Source: Amycolatopsis pittospori
GTDB lineage: Bacteria > Actinomycetota > Actinomycetes > Mycobacteriales > Pseudonocardiaceae
Length of the DNA: 64,000 bases
Direction of reading: 5' to 3'
NCBI RefSeq assembly: GCF_013870525.1
Contig: NZ_JACBXD010000042.1
Span: 1-64,000, forward strand
The position numbers and the translations under genes are program-made. Positions 41,650-49,144 of this stretch are shown here, in pieces (the stretch's first letter is position 1; every line of letters starts with the position of its first letter). The notes below the pieces were generated by a model that was not told the origin of the DNA, ran no database searches, and saw only the letters and a list, made by a program, of their open reading frames with translations.

Positions 41650-42194
41650 GTACCCGCGAGACCATCCTCCACGCCACGCTCAAGGTGGTCGGGGAACAGG
41701 GGGTCGGCGGACTGACCAACCGCCGGATCGCGACCGCGGCCGGCGTTTCGCTCGGCACGCTGACCTACCACTTCCCCAGCCAGACGGCGTTGCTGCGCGA
41801 GGCGATGCTCCTGTTCGTCGAGGAGGAGACGGCGAAGCTGACGGGGTTCGTCGACACCTACCGCGAACAGGGATTGAGCGTCGAAGAGGCGGCGTCGGTC
41901 GTCGAGCAGGTCATCGCGCAACTCCCGTTCGGCACCGACGAACTCGGCGCGCACGAGCTGTACCTGCAGGCGGCGCGCGATCCCGGACTGCAGGACGCGG
42001 CCGCACGCTGTTTCGCCGCCTACGACGAACTCGCGCTGGTGATCCTGCGGACGCTCGGGGTGCCGTCGCCGGAGCGGCTGACCGGTCCGGTCGTGGCCTT
42101 GATCGCCGGGCTGCAGTTGCGCAGGCTCGCCACCGGCGACGACGGGGTCCCGGTGGCCCTGCCGTTGATGATGCTCATCCGCGGCGCGTCATGA
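41646..42194 (+). CDS. TetR-family regulator
   Basis: A 182-residue regulator. The N-terminal HTH (about 1-48: RETILHATLKVVGEQGVGGL, TNRRIATAAGVSLGTLTYHF) is followed by a helical ligand-binding domain. The GTG at 41646 overlaps the amidase stop. Being inside the operon with a palindrome in front of it, it is probably an autoregulated repressor whose inducer is related to the amidase or MpaB substrate (inference). Confidence 0.92.
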   Translation: MSTRETILHATLKVVGEQGVGGLTNRRIATAAGVSLGTLTYHFPSQTALLREAMLLFVEEETAKLTGFVDTYREQGLSVEEAASVVEQVIAQLPFGTDELGAHELYLQAARDPGLQDAAARCFAAYDELALVILRTLGVPSPERLTGPVVALIAGLQLRRLATGDDGVPVALPLMMLIRGAS

Positions 42195-43075
42195 CCGGTC
42201 CGCCGATCGTCAAGGGGACGGCGGCGTGGAAGTACTTCGGCGACTTCCGGGCCGGGCTGCTGGCCGGTCAGGTGCTGGTGTTGCAGGTCGCGCATCCGGT
42301 CGTCGCGGCCGGGGTGCGCGACCATTCGGACTACGTCGAGGATCCGTGGACACGGCTGATGCGCACGGCCGCGTCGCTGTCCATCTACATCTACGGCGGA
42401 CCGGCCGGCGCCCAGTACGAGGCCGACAGGCTGCGCGCTCTGCACCGCGAGTTCACCGGTGTCGACACCGACGGCCGCCGGTACAGCGCGCTGAACCCGC
42501 ACGCGTACGCCTGGGTGCACGCCACGCTCGTCATGGTTCCCGTTGACACGCAACGGTTCTACGGAACTCCGATGACGCGGCCCGAATTGGACGAGTACTA
42601 CGCGCAGATGTGCGACGTCGGACGGCTCCTCGGCCTGCGCGAGCAGGATCTGCCGCCGACCTGGCCGGAATTCGAGCGATACTACGGGGAAATGCTCGAC
42701 GGCTTCGGCCCGAACGAGACGATCTCGACGTTGTTCGAGACGATCCGGACGGTGAAGAAACCGTGGCGGTGGCTGCCGGACGAACGCTGGGAGCGGCCGC
42801 GGCGGTGGCAGTACCGGGGCCAGATGTTCGTCATCCGGGGCACGCTTCCGCCCGCACTGCGTGCTCGACTCGGTCTACAGTGGACAGAGCGAGACCAACG
42901 ACGGTTCGACCGTTTCCGTGCGGTGGTGCGGTTCTTCGGCGGGCTGGTGCCCACGACGTTGCGTTCCTCGCTCGTGCGCCGGATCGGCAAACTCAACGTC
43001 TGGTTCCGCGCCCATCCCCGCGCGTACCGCTTCCTCGGCGGGACCACCGGCCCCGGAAGCTCCCGCAACTCTTGA
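42191..43075 (+). CDS. MpaB-family oxygenase (DUF2236)
   Basis: A 294-residue DUF2236/latex-clearing-protein-like heme oxygenase family member: VLQVAHPVVAAGVRDHSDYV, RLMRTAASLSIYIYGGP, NPHAYAWVHATLVMVPVDTQ (the His-rich heme-binding region), YYAQMCDVGRLLGL. Family members include rubber oxygenase Lcp and mycophenolate-pathway MpaB. The natural substrate here is unknown. It is the last gene of the TetR-controlled operon, overlapping tetR by ATGA. A palindromic repeat follows. Confidence 0.88.
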   Translation: MTGPPIVKGTAAWKYFGDFRAGLLAGQVLVLQVAHPVVAAGVRDHSDYVEDPWTRLMRTAASLSIYIYGGPAGAQYEADRLRALHREFTGVDTDGRRYSALNPHAYAWVHATLVMVPVDTQRFYGTPMTRPELDEYYAQMCDVGRLLGLREQDLPPTWPEFERYYGEMLDGFGPNETISTLFETIRTVKKPWRWLPDERWERPRRWQYRGQMFVIRGTLPPALRARLGLQWTERDQRRFDRFRAVVRFFGGLVPTTLRSSLVRRIGKLNVWFRAHPRAYRFLGGTTGPGSSRNS

Positions 43076-43118
43076 GGAAGGTGGCGCGTTCGCCCCCTGA
43101 CGCCCAGCCCCTGCGGAG

Positions 43119-43171
43119 GTTGCGAAAGCCACTTTCGCAACCTTGAACGTTGCGAAAGTGGCTTTCGCAAC
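43119..43171. repeat. GTTGCGAAAG double-dyad repeat (copy 4)
   Basis: A perfect copy of the 53-base element (units 43119-43141 and 43149-43171) between the convergent MpaB and DUF6463 genes; probable bidirectional terminator. Confidence 0.87.
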
Positions 43172-43194
43172 CTTGCCTCACCGGCGGACCCTCA

Positions 43195-43581
43195 CTAGGT
43201 ACGCAGGGCGGCGCGGCGGGCTCCGACCAGCAGCAGGACGGCGGCGATCAGCAGGAACAGCAAAGGCGAAAGTCCGGAAAGGACGGTACCCACCACTGTC
43301 CACGCCGCCACGCTCCAGGCGATGAACGGCGGCGGCGTGAGACCACGGCGGTCCAGCCACAGGACGATCACTCCGATCAGGAGCAGCGGCAGGCCGAAGC
43401 TGTACAGCGTGTACCAGAACGCGGCGGCGGGGTGGCTCATCGCGACGGGGTCGTTGTTCGGCGCCTCCCACAATGCCCAGGCGAACCAGCTTCCGACGTG
43501 CCGCGGGGCCGTCTCCACGAGGGCACCCACCGTATGGCCCAGTCCGCACAGCACGATGATCCATCCGGCCGACTTGATCAT
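43195..43581 (-). CDS. DUF6463-like small membrane protein
   Basis: A 128-residue membrane protein with four hydrophobic segments: SAGWIIVLCGLGHTVGALVE, FWYTLYSFGLPLLLIGVIVL, FIAWSVAAWTVVGTVLSGLS, LLFLLIAAVLLLVGARR. The GLGHT and WF.WAL.EAP patterns resemble DUF6463 (assignment by eye). The ATG at 43581 sits downstream of two TetR-type operators shared with the divergent tetR gene, so it is the probable regulated target. Function unknown. Confidence 0.75.
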   Translation of the reverse strand: MIKSAGWIIVLCGLGHTVGALVETAPRHVGSWFAWALWEAPNNDPVAMSHPAAAFWYTLYSFGLPLLLIGVIVLWLDRRGLTPPPFIAWSVAAWTVVGTVLSGLSPLLFLLIAAVLLLVGARRAALRT

Positions 43582-43600
43582 GCGCGACCCCGTTCCTCCA

Positions 43601-43656
43601 GTTATACGGTTGCGTACAACAAAGAGGCTAGACCGGTTGTACGGTACCGTACAACC
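43601..43656. promoter_or_regulatory. Twin TetR-type operators, one a 22-bp perfect palindrome
   Basis: 43635-43656 has the arm GGTTGTACGGT followed by its exact complement with no loop. 43601-43620 (GTTATACGGTTGCGTACAAC) is an imperfect second copy of the same pattern, centred 35 bases away. Both lie between the divergent DUF6463 and tetR genes, upstream of a strong GAGGTGGAGG ribosome site for tetR. Confidence 0.8.
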
Positions 43657-43680
43657 AGGGAAAGGTGAGGTGGAGGACAC

Positions 43681-44259
43681 ATGGGAGCGCTGCGCACCCC
43701 GCGCGAGAAATGGGTCGAAGAGGGACTGCGGGCGTTGGCCGCGGGCGGGGTGGACGCCGTGCGCGTCGAGGCGATGGCCAAATCCCTCGGCGTGACCAAG
43801 GGCGGGTTCTACGGCTACTTCGCCGACCGGAACGAGCTACTGGCGGCGATGCTGGACACCTGGGAACGAGAGTGTGTCGACGACGTCTTCGAACGGATCG
43901 AGCAGGAAGGCGGCGACATCCTGGACAAGGTTCGGCTGGCCGGACAGCTCACCTTTTCCGGCGACCGCCTGCTCCCCATCGACCTGGCCGTCCGCGACTG
44001 GGCCCGTCGCGATCCGGAGGTCGCCGAGCGCCTGCGCCGGGTGGACAACCGGCGTATGCAGCTCCTGCGGGACGCGATCAGCACGTTCTGCCCCGATCCG
44101 GACGAGGTGGAGGCCCGCAGCCTGCTCGCCTTCTGCATGGCCATCGGCAGTCACTTCCTCGCCGCCGACCATCCCGCCCACACCCGTGACCAGGTCAAGG
44201 CCCTCGCCGGCCGGTTCATCCTCAGCCCCACCCCCGAGGGGGCACCCCCATCGAAGTAA
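43681..44259 (+). CDS. TetR-family regulator of the DUF6463 gene
   Basis: A 192-residue regulator with the HTH at about 8-52 (TPREKWVEEGLRALAAGGVD, AMAKSLGVTKGGFYGYFADR) and an all-helical C-terminal domain. Strong ribosome site GAGGTGGAGG before the ATG. The two operators just upstream point to autoregulation and control of the divergent membrane-protein gene. Confidence 0.92.
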   Translation: MGALRTPREKWVEEGLRALAAGGVDAVRVEAMAKSLGVTKGGFYGYFADRNELLAAMLDTWERECVDDVFERIEQEGGDILDKVRLAGQLTFSGDRLLPIDLAVRDWARRDPEVAERLRRVDNRRMQLLRDAISTFCPDPDEVEARSLLAFCMAIGSHFLAADHPAHTRDQVKALAGRFILSPTPEGAPPSK

Positions 44260-44343
44260 GGGCCGTGGTCCCCTTTACGGGGGACCTCGGTTCACCCCGC
44301 GCCGTGACGCTTTCCCCGGCTCTCGTCGTTAACTTCAGGCGGG

Positions 44344-45792
44344 ATGGGGAATTCACCGAGGGGGCGGCGCGCGGCGCCGTTGGTCATCGCCCGCGTGCTC
44401 GTGCTCTGCGCGCTGGCCACCTTGCTGTTGGGCGGCACGGCCCGAGCCGACGGCGTGTCGAGCGGGGCGGACGTCCAGGTCGCGCAGACGCTCGGCACCC
44501 GTGATCTCACGGTCGTGCTGCGGCGGATGGACATCGCGCCGGGTCCGCTGCACGTCGACGTCGTCACGCATGCGGGAAGCGCGCCGGGAACGCTGAAACT
44601 GCGCGCGTCCACCGCCGGGACGACGTTCTCCGAAACCACGATCCAGCTGGGCGCGAAACCCGGCTCGTATCCCGGACTGCTGCAGGTCGACCAGCCGGGG
44701 CCGTGGGAACTCGGCCTCGACGACGGCACCGACACCGCGTCGATCCCGTTCCTGGTCCCGGCCAGGGTCATCCCGCCTTGGGAAAAGGCCACTTTCGGTG
44801 GTTTCGTCGCCGCGGGCGTGTTCCTGGTGATCGGTTTGATCGTCGCGATGCGCGTCCGGCGGCCGCAGCTCGCGCTGATCCCGGCGGGTGGCATGGTCGC
44901 CTCGCTCGCGGTCGCGATCACCGGCGCGATGCTTTCCGCGTCGACACCGGCTCCGCCCGCACCGGGCACCGCCCTGGATCCGACGATCGACAACGTCCAG
45001 GATCCGTACGCGAACGCACAGATGTCCACAATGGACTTCTCGCGGCCGCCGGTGAACCTTGCCGTGCACTCCGCCAACACACGCGCGGGCACCCTCGCCG
45101 ACGTCCGGCTCGCGCTGGCCGACGGCGCGACCGGCCGACCTGTCGACGATCTTCTGGTGCACGACAACGCGTTGATCCATCTCGTGGTCATCTCGCCGAC
45201 CGGCAGGCTGTGGCATCTGCATCCGGTGCGCGTCGGCCCCGGCGACTACCGCGTGAAGCTCACGCCGCCCGAGGCCGGGACCTACGCCGTCGCCGCCGAA
45301 TTGGCGCGCCGAGGCGGCGGAGTGCAGCTGGTGCGCACGACGATGTCGGTCGCGGCCGGGACGGATTCCCCCGCCGAGCGGGCGCCCACGGGAGCGGGAT
45401 CGCGCGTCGTCAACGGAAATCCGGTCGATGTCGATGTCAGACCGGGTACTCCGACCACGATCACCGCACGATTCGGCAAAGCGGATCTCCAACCCTGGCT
45501 GGGCATGCTCGGCCACCTCATCGTCGTCGGCCCGATAACCGACGACAGCCGGGTCGGCGCGGATGCCGCTGCCGCGCCGACCTGGGCCCATGTGCACTCG
45601 ATGATCCCGCAATCGCCTGGCATGCCAGGGAAACCAGACGAGACCGTCGCCGCGTACGGACCCGACGTCCCGTTCACGTACACCTTCGCCGCACCGGGCA
45701 AGTACCGGATCTGGCTGCAGGCCGAACGCGACTACACGGTGATGACCGTGCCCATGCAGATCGAAGTCCCACCGGAAGGGGCGCCACAGTGA
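44344..45792 (+). CDS. Exported membrane protein with His-rich C-terminal domains (gene 1 of 4-gene operon)
   Basis: A 482-residue protein. Signal peptide (VIARVLVLCALATLLLGGTA), then an extracytoplasmic beta-rich domain (about 35-140), a transmembrane helix (FGGFVAAGVFLVIGLIVAMR), and a second one (AGGMVASLAVAITGAMLSAS). A larger exported part (about 215-482) holds the His/Met clusters LLVHDNALIHLVVISPTG, RLWHLHPVRVG, LGMLGHLIVVG and TWAHVHSMIPQSP. Such HxxV...HxHP patterns occur in copper-handling YtkA/CopC-like modules, but no family was recognised with confidence. It overlaps the FixH-like gene by GTGA. Confidence 0.75.
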   Translation: MGNSPRGRRAAPLVIARVLVLCALATLLLGGTARADGVSSGADVQVAQTLGTRDLTVVLRRMDIAPGPLHVDVVTHAGSAPGTLKLRASTAGTTFSETTIQLGAKPGSYPGLLQVDQPGPWELGLDDGTDTASIPFLVPARVIPPWEKATFGGFVAAGVFLVIGLIVAMRVRRPQLALIPAGGMVASLAVAITGAMLSASTPAPPAPGTALDPTIDNVQDPYANAQMSTMDFSRPPVNLAVHSANTRAGTLADVRLALADGATGRPVDDLLVHDNALIHLVVISPTGRLWHLHPVRVGPGDYRVKLTPPEAGTYAVAAELARRGGGVQLVRTTMSVAAGTDSPAERAPTGAGSRVVNGNPVDVDVRPGTPTTITARFGKADLQPWLGMLGHLIVVGPITDDSRVGADAAAAPTWAHVHSMIPQSPGMPGKPDETVAAYGPDVPFTYTFAAPGKYRIWLQAERDYTVMTVPMQIEVPPEGAPQ

Positions 45793-46214
45793 CCTCCACA
45801 GCGACATCCACAGTGGACACTCAGAGACGCAGACCGGTCTTGCTGATCTCGGTGGTCGCCGTTCTCGTGGCGGCGATCGTGGCCTGGCTCGTCTGGCCGA
45901 GCGATGGCGGAGAACAGGTCCAGCGCTCGACGCAGGGCGCGTACACGGTGGAGTTGTCGGTCGTCGATCCGCACCAGGGCGGCAATGTCTTCGCGCTGGC
46001 GATCACCGGCGCGGCCCCGGACGTGGTCACCGTAGAGCCTGTGATGCCGCAGATGGGGCACGCGCTCGCCCCCTCGCCCGCGATCGCGGAAGGACCGGGG
46101 CGCTACCGCACCGGCGACGTCCTCCTGCCGATGGCGGGCCAATGGGAGATCACCGTTTCACTGCGCGGGCCGTCCGGCGCCACGCAGCACGTTTTTCCTT
46201 TGCTGGTCAAGTAA
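45789..46214 (+). CDS. FixH/YtkA-like membrane-anchored protein (gene 2)
   Basis: A 141-residue protein with one N-terminal transmembrane segment (PVLLISVVAVLVAAIVAWLV) and an extracytoplasmic domain with the YtkA/FixH pattern: YTVELSVVDPHQGGNVFALA, VEPVMPQMGHALAPSPAIAE, GRYRTGDVLLPMAGQWEITV. FixH-type proteins assist copper insertion into cbb3 oxidases and related YtkA proteins bind copper. The MPQMGH cluster could bind Cu(I) (inference). GTG start, coupled to gene 1. Confidence 0.8.
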   Translation: MTSTATSTVDTQRRRPVLLISVVAVLVAAIVAWLVWPSDGGEQVQRSTQGAYTVELSVVDPHQGGNVFALAITGAAPDVVTVEPVMPQMGHALAPSPAIAEGPGRYRTGDVLLPMAGQWEITVSLRGPSGATQHVFPLLVK

Positions 46215-46232
46215 GAGAGGGAGGTCGGGGGT

Positions 46233-47366
46233 ATGGATCTCACCGCGGGAGGGGCGAGGGTCGCCTCGGTGGCACGAAGTGAGCGCACCGGTCTGATACC
46301 GGCGGGCACGGTGCTGGCCGGATCGGTGATCTCACTGGTCGGGCTCACCTGGGACATCCAGTGGCACGGCGACGTCGGCCCGGACACGTTCTTCACGATG
46401 CCGCATCTGTTCCTGTATTCGGGCAGCGCGATCTCGGGGCTCGCGAGCCTCGTGGTCGTACTGATGACCACGGCCGCCCGCCGTGCGGGCCGCCCGGTCG
46501 ACGCGCGGGTCGGCGGCCGTGCGATCAACGTGTTCGGCAAGGTCTTCGCCGCGCCCGCGGGCTACCTGGTGACCGGGACCGGCGCGGCGATGTTCCTGTT
46601 GTACGGCCTGTGGGACCAGTGGTGGCACGGCCTGTACGGCTTCGACGCGGTGATCGACTCGCCGCCGCATATCGGCCTCCTGCTGTCGATCACGCTGAGC
46701 ATCATCGGCACCGTCATGGTGTTCGCGGCCGCACGGGAACACCGCTGGGGCACTCTGGGCGTCTTCGGCACCCTCGGCGTCCTGATCGCGTTCAGCACGG
46801 TGACCGTGCTGGGGCTGGAACAGATCGACACCGACGTCGTCAACGTCATCGCCGTCGGCGTCGCCTTCCTTTCAGTACTGCTGGTCTCGGCGGGCGCCGG
46901 GTTCTGGCGCAAACCGGGCGGAGCGCTCTGGGTCGCCGGTTCGCTGGCGGTCATCCAGGCGATCACCTGGTGGTTCTCGCCGTGGGCCGCGGAGGCGTAC
47001 GCGAGCGCCGTCGGCCTGCCGATGCGGGACTACATCGACGGCGTGCCCGCGATGCCCGCGCTGATGCCGATGGCGCTGCTGCCCATCGCCGCCGTACTCG
47101 AAGCGCTCTACCTGCTCTCGCGGCGAGGCTGGTCCACCGGCCGGATTTCGGTGCTGGCGGGCTTGATCGGCGGATTCCTGGTGGGCGCGAGCATGCCGGT
47201 CCAGAACACCATCGTCTACGGCGGCGATTCGGTGGACTGGGCGGTCGTGTTCGCGACGGGCGCGGCCGGCGCGGTGTTCGGGCTGCTCGGCGGGTTCGCC
47301 GGATGGCGTTTCGGCGGGATGCTGCGACTGCTGGCCCCGGCGAAGGGGGACAACGCACATGCGTAA
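46233..47366 (+). CDS. Polytopic membrane protein with duplicated WDxxWH...PH motif (gene 3)
   Basis: A 377-residue protein with about nine hydrophobic segments. Two copies of a motif are visible: WDIQWHGDVGPDTFFTMPH near residue 40 and WDQWWHGLYGFDAVIDSPPH near residue 130, i.e. WDxxWHxxxGxD then PH. Each is followed by a helix rich in Ser/Leu. Invariant Trp, His and Asp in or near membrane helices suggest heme or copper ligands or a proton path. No named family was recognised. Ribosome site GAGAGGGAGG before the ATG. It overlaps gene 4 by 8 bases. Confidence 0.78.
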   Translation: MDLTAGGARVASVARSERTGLIPAGTVLAGSVISLVGLTWDIQWHGDVGPDTFFTMPHLFLYSGSAISGLASLVVVLMTTAARRAGRPVDARVGGRAINVFGKVFAAPAGYLVTGTGAAMFLLYGLWDQWWHGLYGFDAVIDSPPHIGLLLSITLSIIGTVMVFAAAREHRWGTLGVFGTLGVLIAFSTVTVLGLEQIDTDVVNVIAVGVAFLSVLLVSAGAGFWRKPGGALWVAGSLAVIQAITWWFSPWAAEAYASAVGLPMRDYIDGVPAMPALMPMALLPIAAVLEALYLLSRRGWSTGRISVLAGLIGGFLVGASMPVQNTIVYGGDSVDWAVVFATGAAGAVFGLLGGFAGWRFGGMLRLLAPAKGDNAHA

Positions 47367-47907
47367 GACACTGCTGGCGCTGGCGGCGGCGATCGGGTTG
47401 CTGTTCGCGACCACGCCCGTGGCGAACGCCTACGAACCGGTGAACATCGTCCACACCGAACGGGTGCAGGTCGGCCCGTACGGGATGACGGTCGGGTTCA
47501 GCACGTGGCCGTTGCGTGCCATGCAATCGCTGGACTTCACGTTCATCCCGGACGACGGGATCGCGGGGAAATCGGGGACGCTCGCGTTCGTCAACCCGGA
47601 GACCGGACGACTCGGCCGGGCCCAGCCGCTGGCGAAACACCCGCGGAAGCTGGAGGTGTGGGGACTGGACATCCGGGCGCTGCAGACGCAGGGCTCGTGG
47701 ACGTTCCGGTTCGAGATCGACGGGCCCGCCGGACCGGGCGCGGGGGAACTCCGTGACCTGGCGGTGCTCGAACAGCCGGGGCCACCGATGGCGGTGAGCT
47801 GGTCGATCAGCCTGATCCCGCTGATCGTCCTGGCCGTCCTGATCACCATCGCCTGGCGGCGCACGAAGTCCAGGCTGCGAGGAGACGGGCTCCCGGCGAC
47901 TGTGTGA
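47359..47907 (+). CDS. Exported protein with C-terminal membrane anchor (gene 4)
   Basis: A 182-residue protein. Signal peptide (LLALAAAIGLLFATTPVANA, cleavage ANA/YE), an extracytoplasmic beta-rich domain (VQVGPYGMTVGFSTWPLRAM, LDFTFIPDDGIAGKSGTLAF, GSWTFRFEIDGPAGPGAGEL) and a C-terminal transmembrane helix (WSISLIPLIVLAVLITIAWR). Topology resembles CopC-type or YcnI-type exported modules, but the His/Met copper site is not obvious. The bidirectional terminator at 47938-47968 closes the operon. Confidence 0.78.
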   Translation: MRKTLLALAAAIGLLFATTPVANAYEPVNIVHTERVQVGPYGMTVGFSTWPLRAMQSLDFTFIPDDGIAGKSGTLAFVNPETGRLGRAQPLAKHPRKLEVWGLDIRALQTQGSWTFRFEIDGPAGPGAGELRDLAVLEQPGPPMAVSWSISLIPLIVLAVLITIAWRRTKSRLRGDGLPATV

Positions 47908-47937
47908 CGGTGTGACTCGAAGTGACGAAGATCGGAT

Positions 47938-47968
47938 GGCTCGCGTGTCCCGCCGGGGCACGCGAGCC
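47938..47968. terminator. Bidirectional intrinsic terminator
   Basis: GGCTCGCGTG (47938-47947) pairs with CACGCGAGCC (47959-47968) across an 11-base loop and is followed by TTTCGTC; the outer bases GACGAA/TTCGTC extend the pairing. It lies between the four-gene operon and the convergent DUF397 gene. Confidence 0.82.
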
Positions 47969-47973
47969 TTTCG

Positions 47974-48228
47974 TCATGGGCTCAAATCGAACTGTCCGGC
48001 CTTGACCGCCTCGAGGAAGGCGTTCCACTCACCGGAATCGAAGACGAAGACGGGACTCGCGGCCAGCTTGGTGTCACGGACCCCCACCAGGCCTTCCCGG
48101 CCCAGGTTGACCTCGACACAGTTCCCCCCGTTGGGCTCACTCGCGAAGGATTTCTCCCAAGCTGCGTCGTCGAACAGCGACACGGCCGTGGTCGGATCGT
48201 AATCCGCCGCCGATGGATAATCGGCCAT
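47974..48228 (-). CDS. DUF397 protein
   Basis: An 84-residue DUF397 protein: DDAAWEKSFASEPNGGNCVE, then REGLVGVRDTKLAASPVFVFDSGEWNAFLEAVKAGQF. DUF397 proteins of actinomycetes are usually encoded beside WhiJ-like XRE regulators and are thought to counteract them. A WhiJ-like gene (50890-51747) lies 2.7 kb away rather than adjacent. The ATG at 48228 begins the conserved part. Confidence 0.9.
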   Translation of the reverse strand: MADYPSAADYDPTTAVSLFDDAAWEKSFASEPNGGNCVEVNLGREGLVGVRDTKLAASPVFVFDSGEWNAFLEAVKAGQFDLSP

Positions 48229-48579
48229 TGGTCGTACCTCCGAACGTCGGTCGGGGGTGCGGTCGCCACCTGCGCGAACCGTCACGGCCCCGGCTTCTCC
48301 CTGCCTCAACGGGACTATCCCGCACGGCCAAGTGGGTGATCAACTCCGCCCACCCTCGACATGAAGATTATTCCAGGAGTAGGATTAATCGCAGCGGCCG
48401 GGGCTCGGTTGTTGGTGAATCGCTCGCAGTATGCAAAGACCTTGGCGACAAGTGTCACCGGGTGGCGTTCAGCAGGGAGTTTCGCCGTTCCAGCGGGTCA
48501 TCGACGGCAGATGACCCGGCCGGAGCACCACCCCGCGGCGCATGACCACCCATCGCCGACCTCGTGGGGGAGGATCAGC
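48229..48579. other. 351-base promoter region between DUF397 and small-protein genes
   Basis: No gene supported. It contains an AT-rich patch (ATGAAGATTATTCCAGGAGT, then AGGATTAATCG, 48361-48391) that is unusual for this DNA and probably promoter-related. The open frame continuing upstream from the next gene has non-coding composition before 48580. Confidence 0.35.
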
Positions 48580-48852
48580 GTGATCATTCAGGACACCATG
48601 CCTGCGACGGTACTCGCCGTCGGCAGGCTCATGGCCGGGACGGCGGGCGAAAGCCGCCGGTCCGCGCATCTGTTCGACCTGCACTCCGGGGGTTCGCACC
48701 CCGAATTCCTGCACGCCCGCTGCGGCGCGGCGATGCCCTACGACCACCTGGAATGGATCGCCGTCGGTTCGGGGATGCCCTGTGAGCGTTGTCTCGGCCT
48801 GGCCGGTTCGGCCGACCAGACGCGGTTGCCGCGGCCGAGCCGGGGGGTGTGA
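48580..48852 (+). CDS. Small Cys-containing actinobacterial protein
   Basis: A 90-residue protein. After a short leader comes MPATVLAVGRLMAGTAGESR, RSAHLFDLHSGGSHPEFLHA and a CxnCxxC-like end (RCGAAMPYDHLEWIAVGSGMPCERC), which could bind zinc. I recall similar small proteins in Pseudonocardiales near WhiJ/DUF397 genes, with no assigned function. The GTG at 48580 is preceded by GGGGGAGGA. It overlaps the next small gene by GTGA. Confidence 0.72.
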   Translation: MIIQDTMPATVLAVGRLMAGTAGESRRSAHLFDLHSGGSHPEFLHARCGAAMPYDHLEWIAVGSGMPCERCLGLAGSADQTRLPRPSRGV

Positions 48853-49124
48853 CCGGAATGGCCGTCCGCCTCACCACGCTGTTGTTCCGCCGTGAGGACG
48901 AACGCCTGACGTCCGTGAAGCGCCGCAACATCGGTCTCGAACTGCGTCAGCGGTTCGGGTTCAGCCTCATCCAGGCGCCGCTGCGCAAGCAGCCGCCGTG
49001 GAACTCCGAAGTCGACTTCCCCGAACAGCGCGGCACGCACCGGGACCTGCTCAGGTCCGGCCGGCCGCTCGAAGGTCACTTCGAGATCTCGCCCTTGATC
49101 GGGCATCTGACCGGCCGGGCCTGA
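48849..49124 (+). CDS. Small basic protein of unknown function
   Basis: A 91-residue protein (VTGMAVRLTTLLFRREDERL, TSVKRRNIGLELRQRFGFSL, then KQPPWNSEVDFPEQRGTHRD, LEGHFEISPLIGHLTGRA). Positively charged, with no membrane segment or recognised domain. Start GTG 48849, overlapping the previous stop; ATG 48858 is possible. It is convergent with the methyltransferase pair and only 20 bases from it. Confidence 0.65.
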   Translation: MTGMAVRLTTLLFRREDERLTSVKRRNIGLELRQRFGFSLIQAPLRKQPPWNSEVDFPEQRGTHRDLLRSGRPLEGHFEISPLIGHLTGRA

Positions 49125-49144
49125 CTCCGCGAAGTCTCAGTGCC

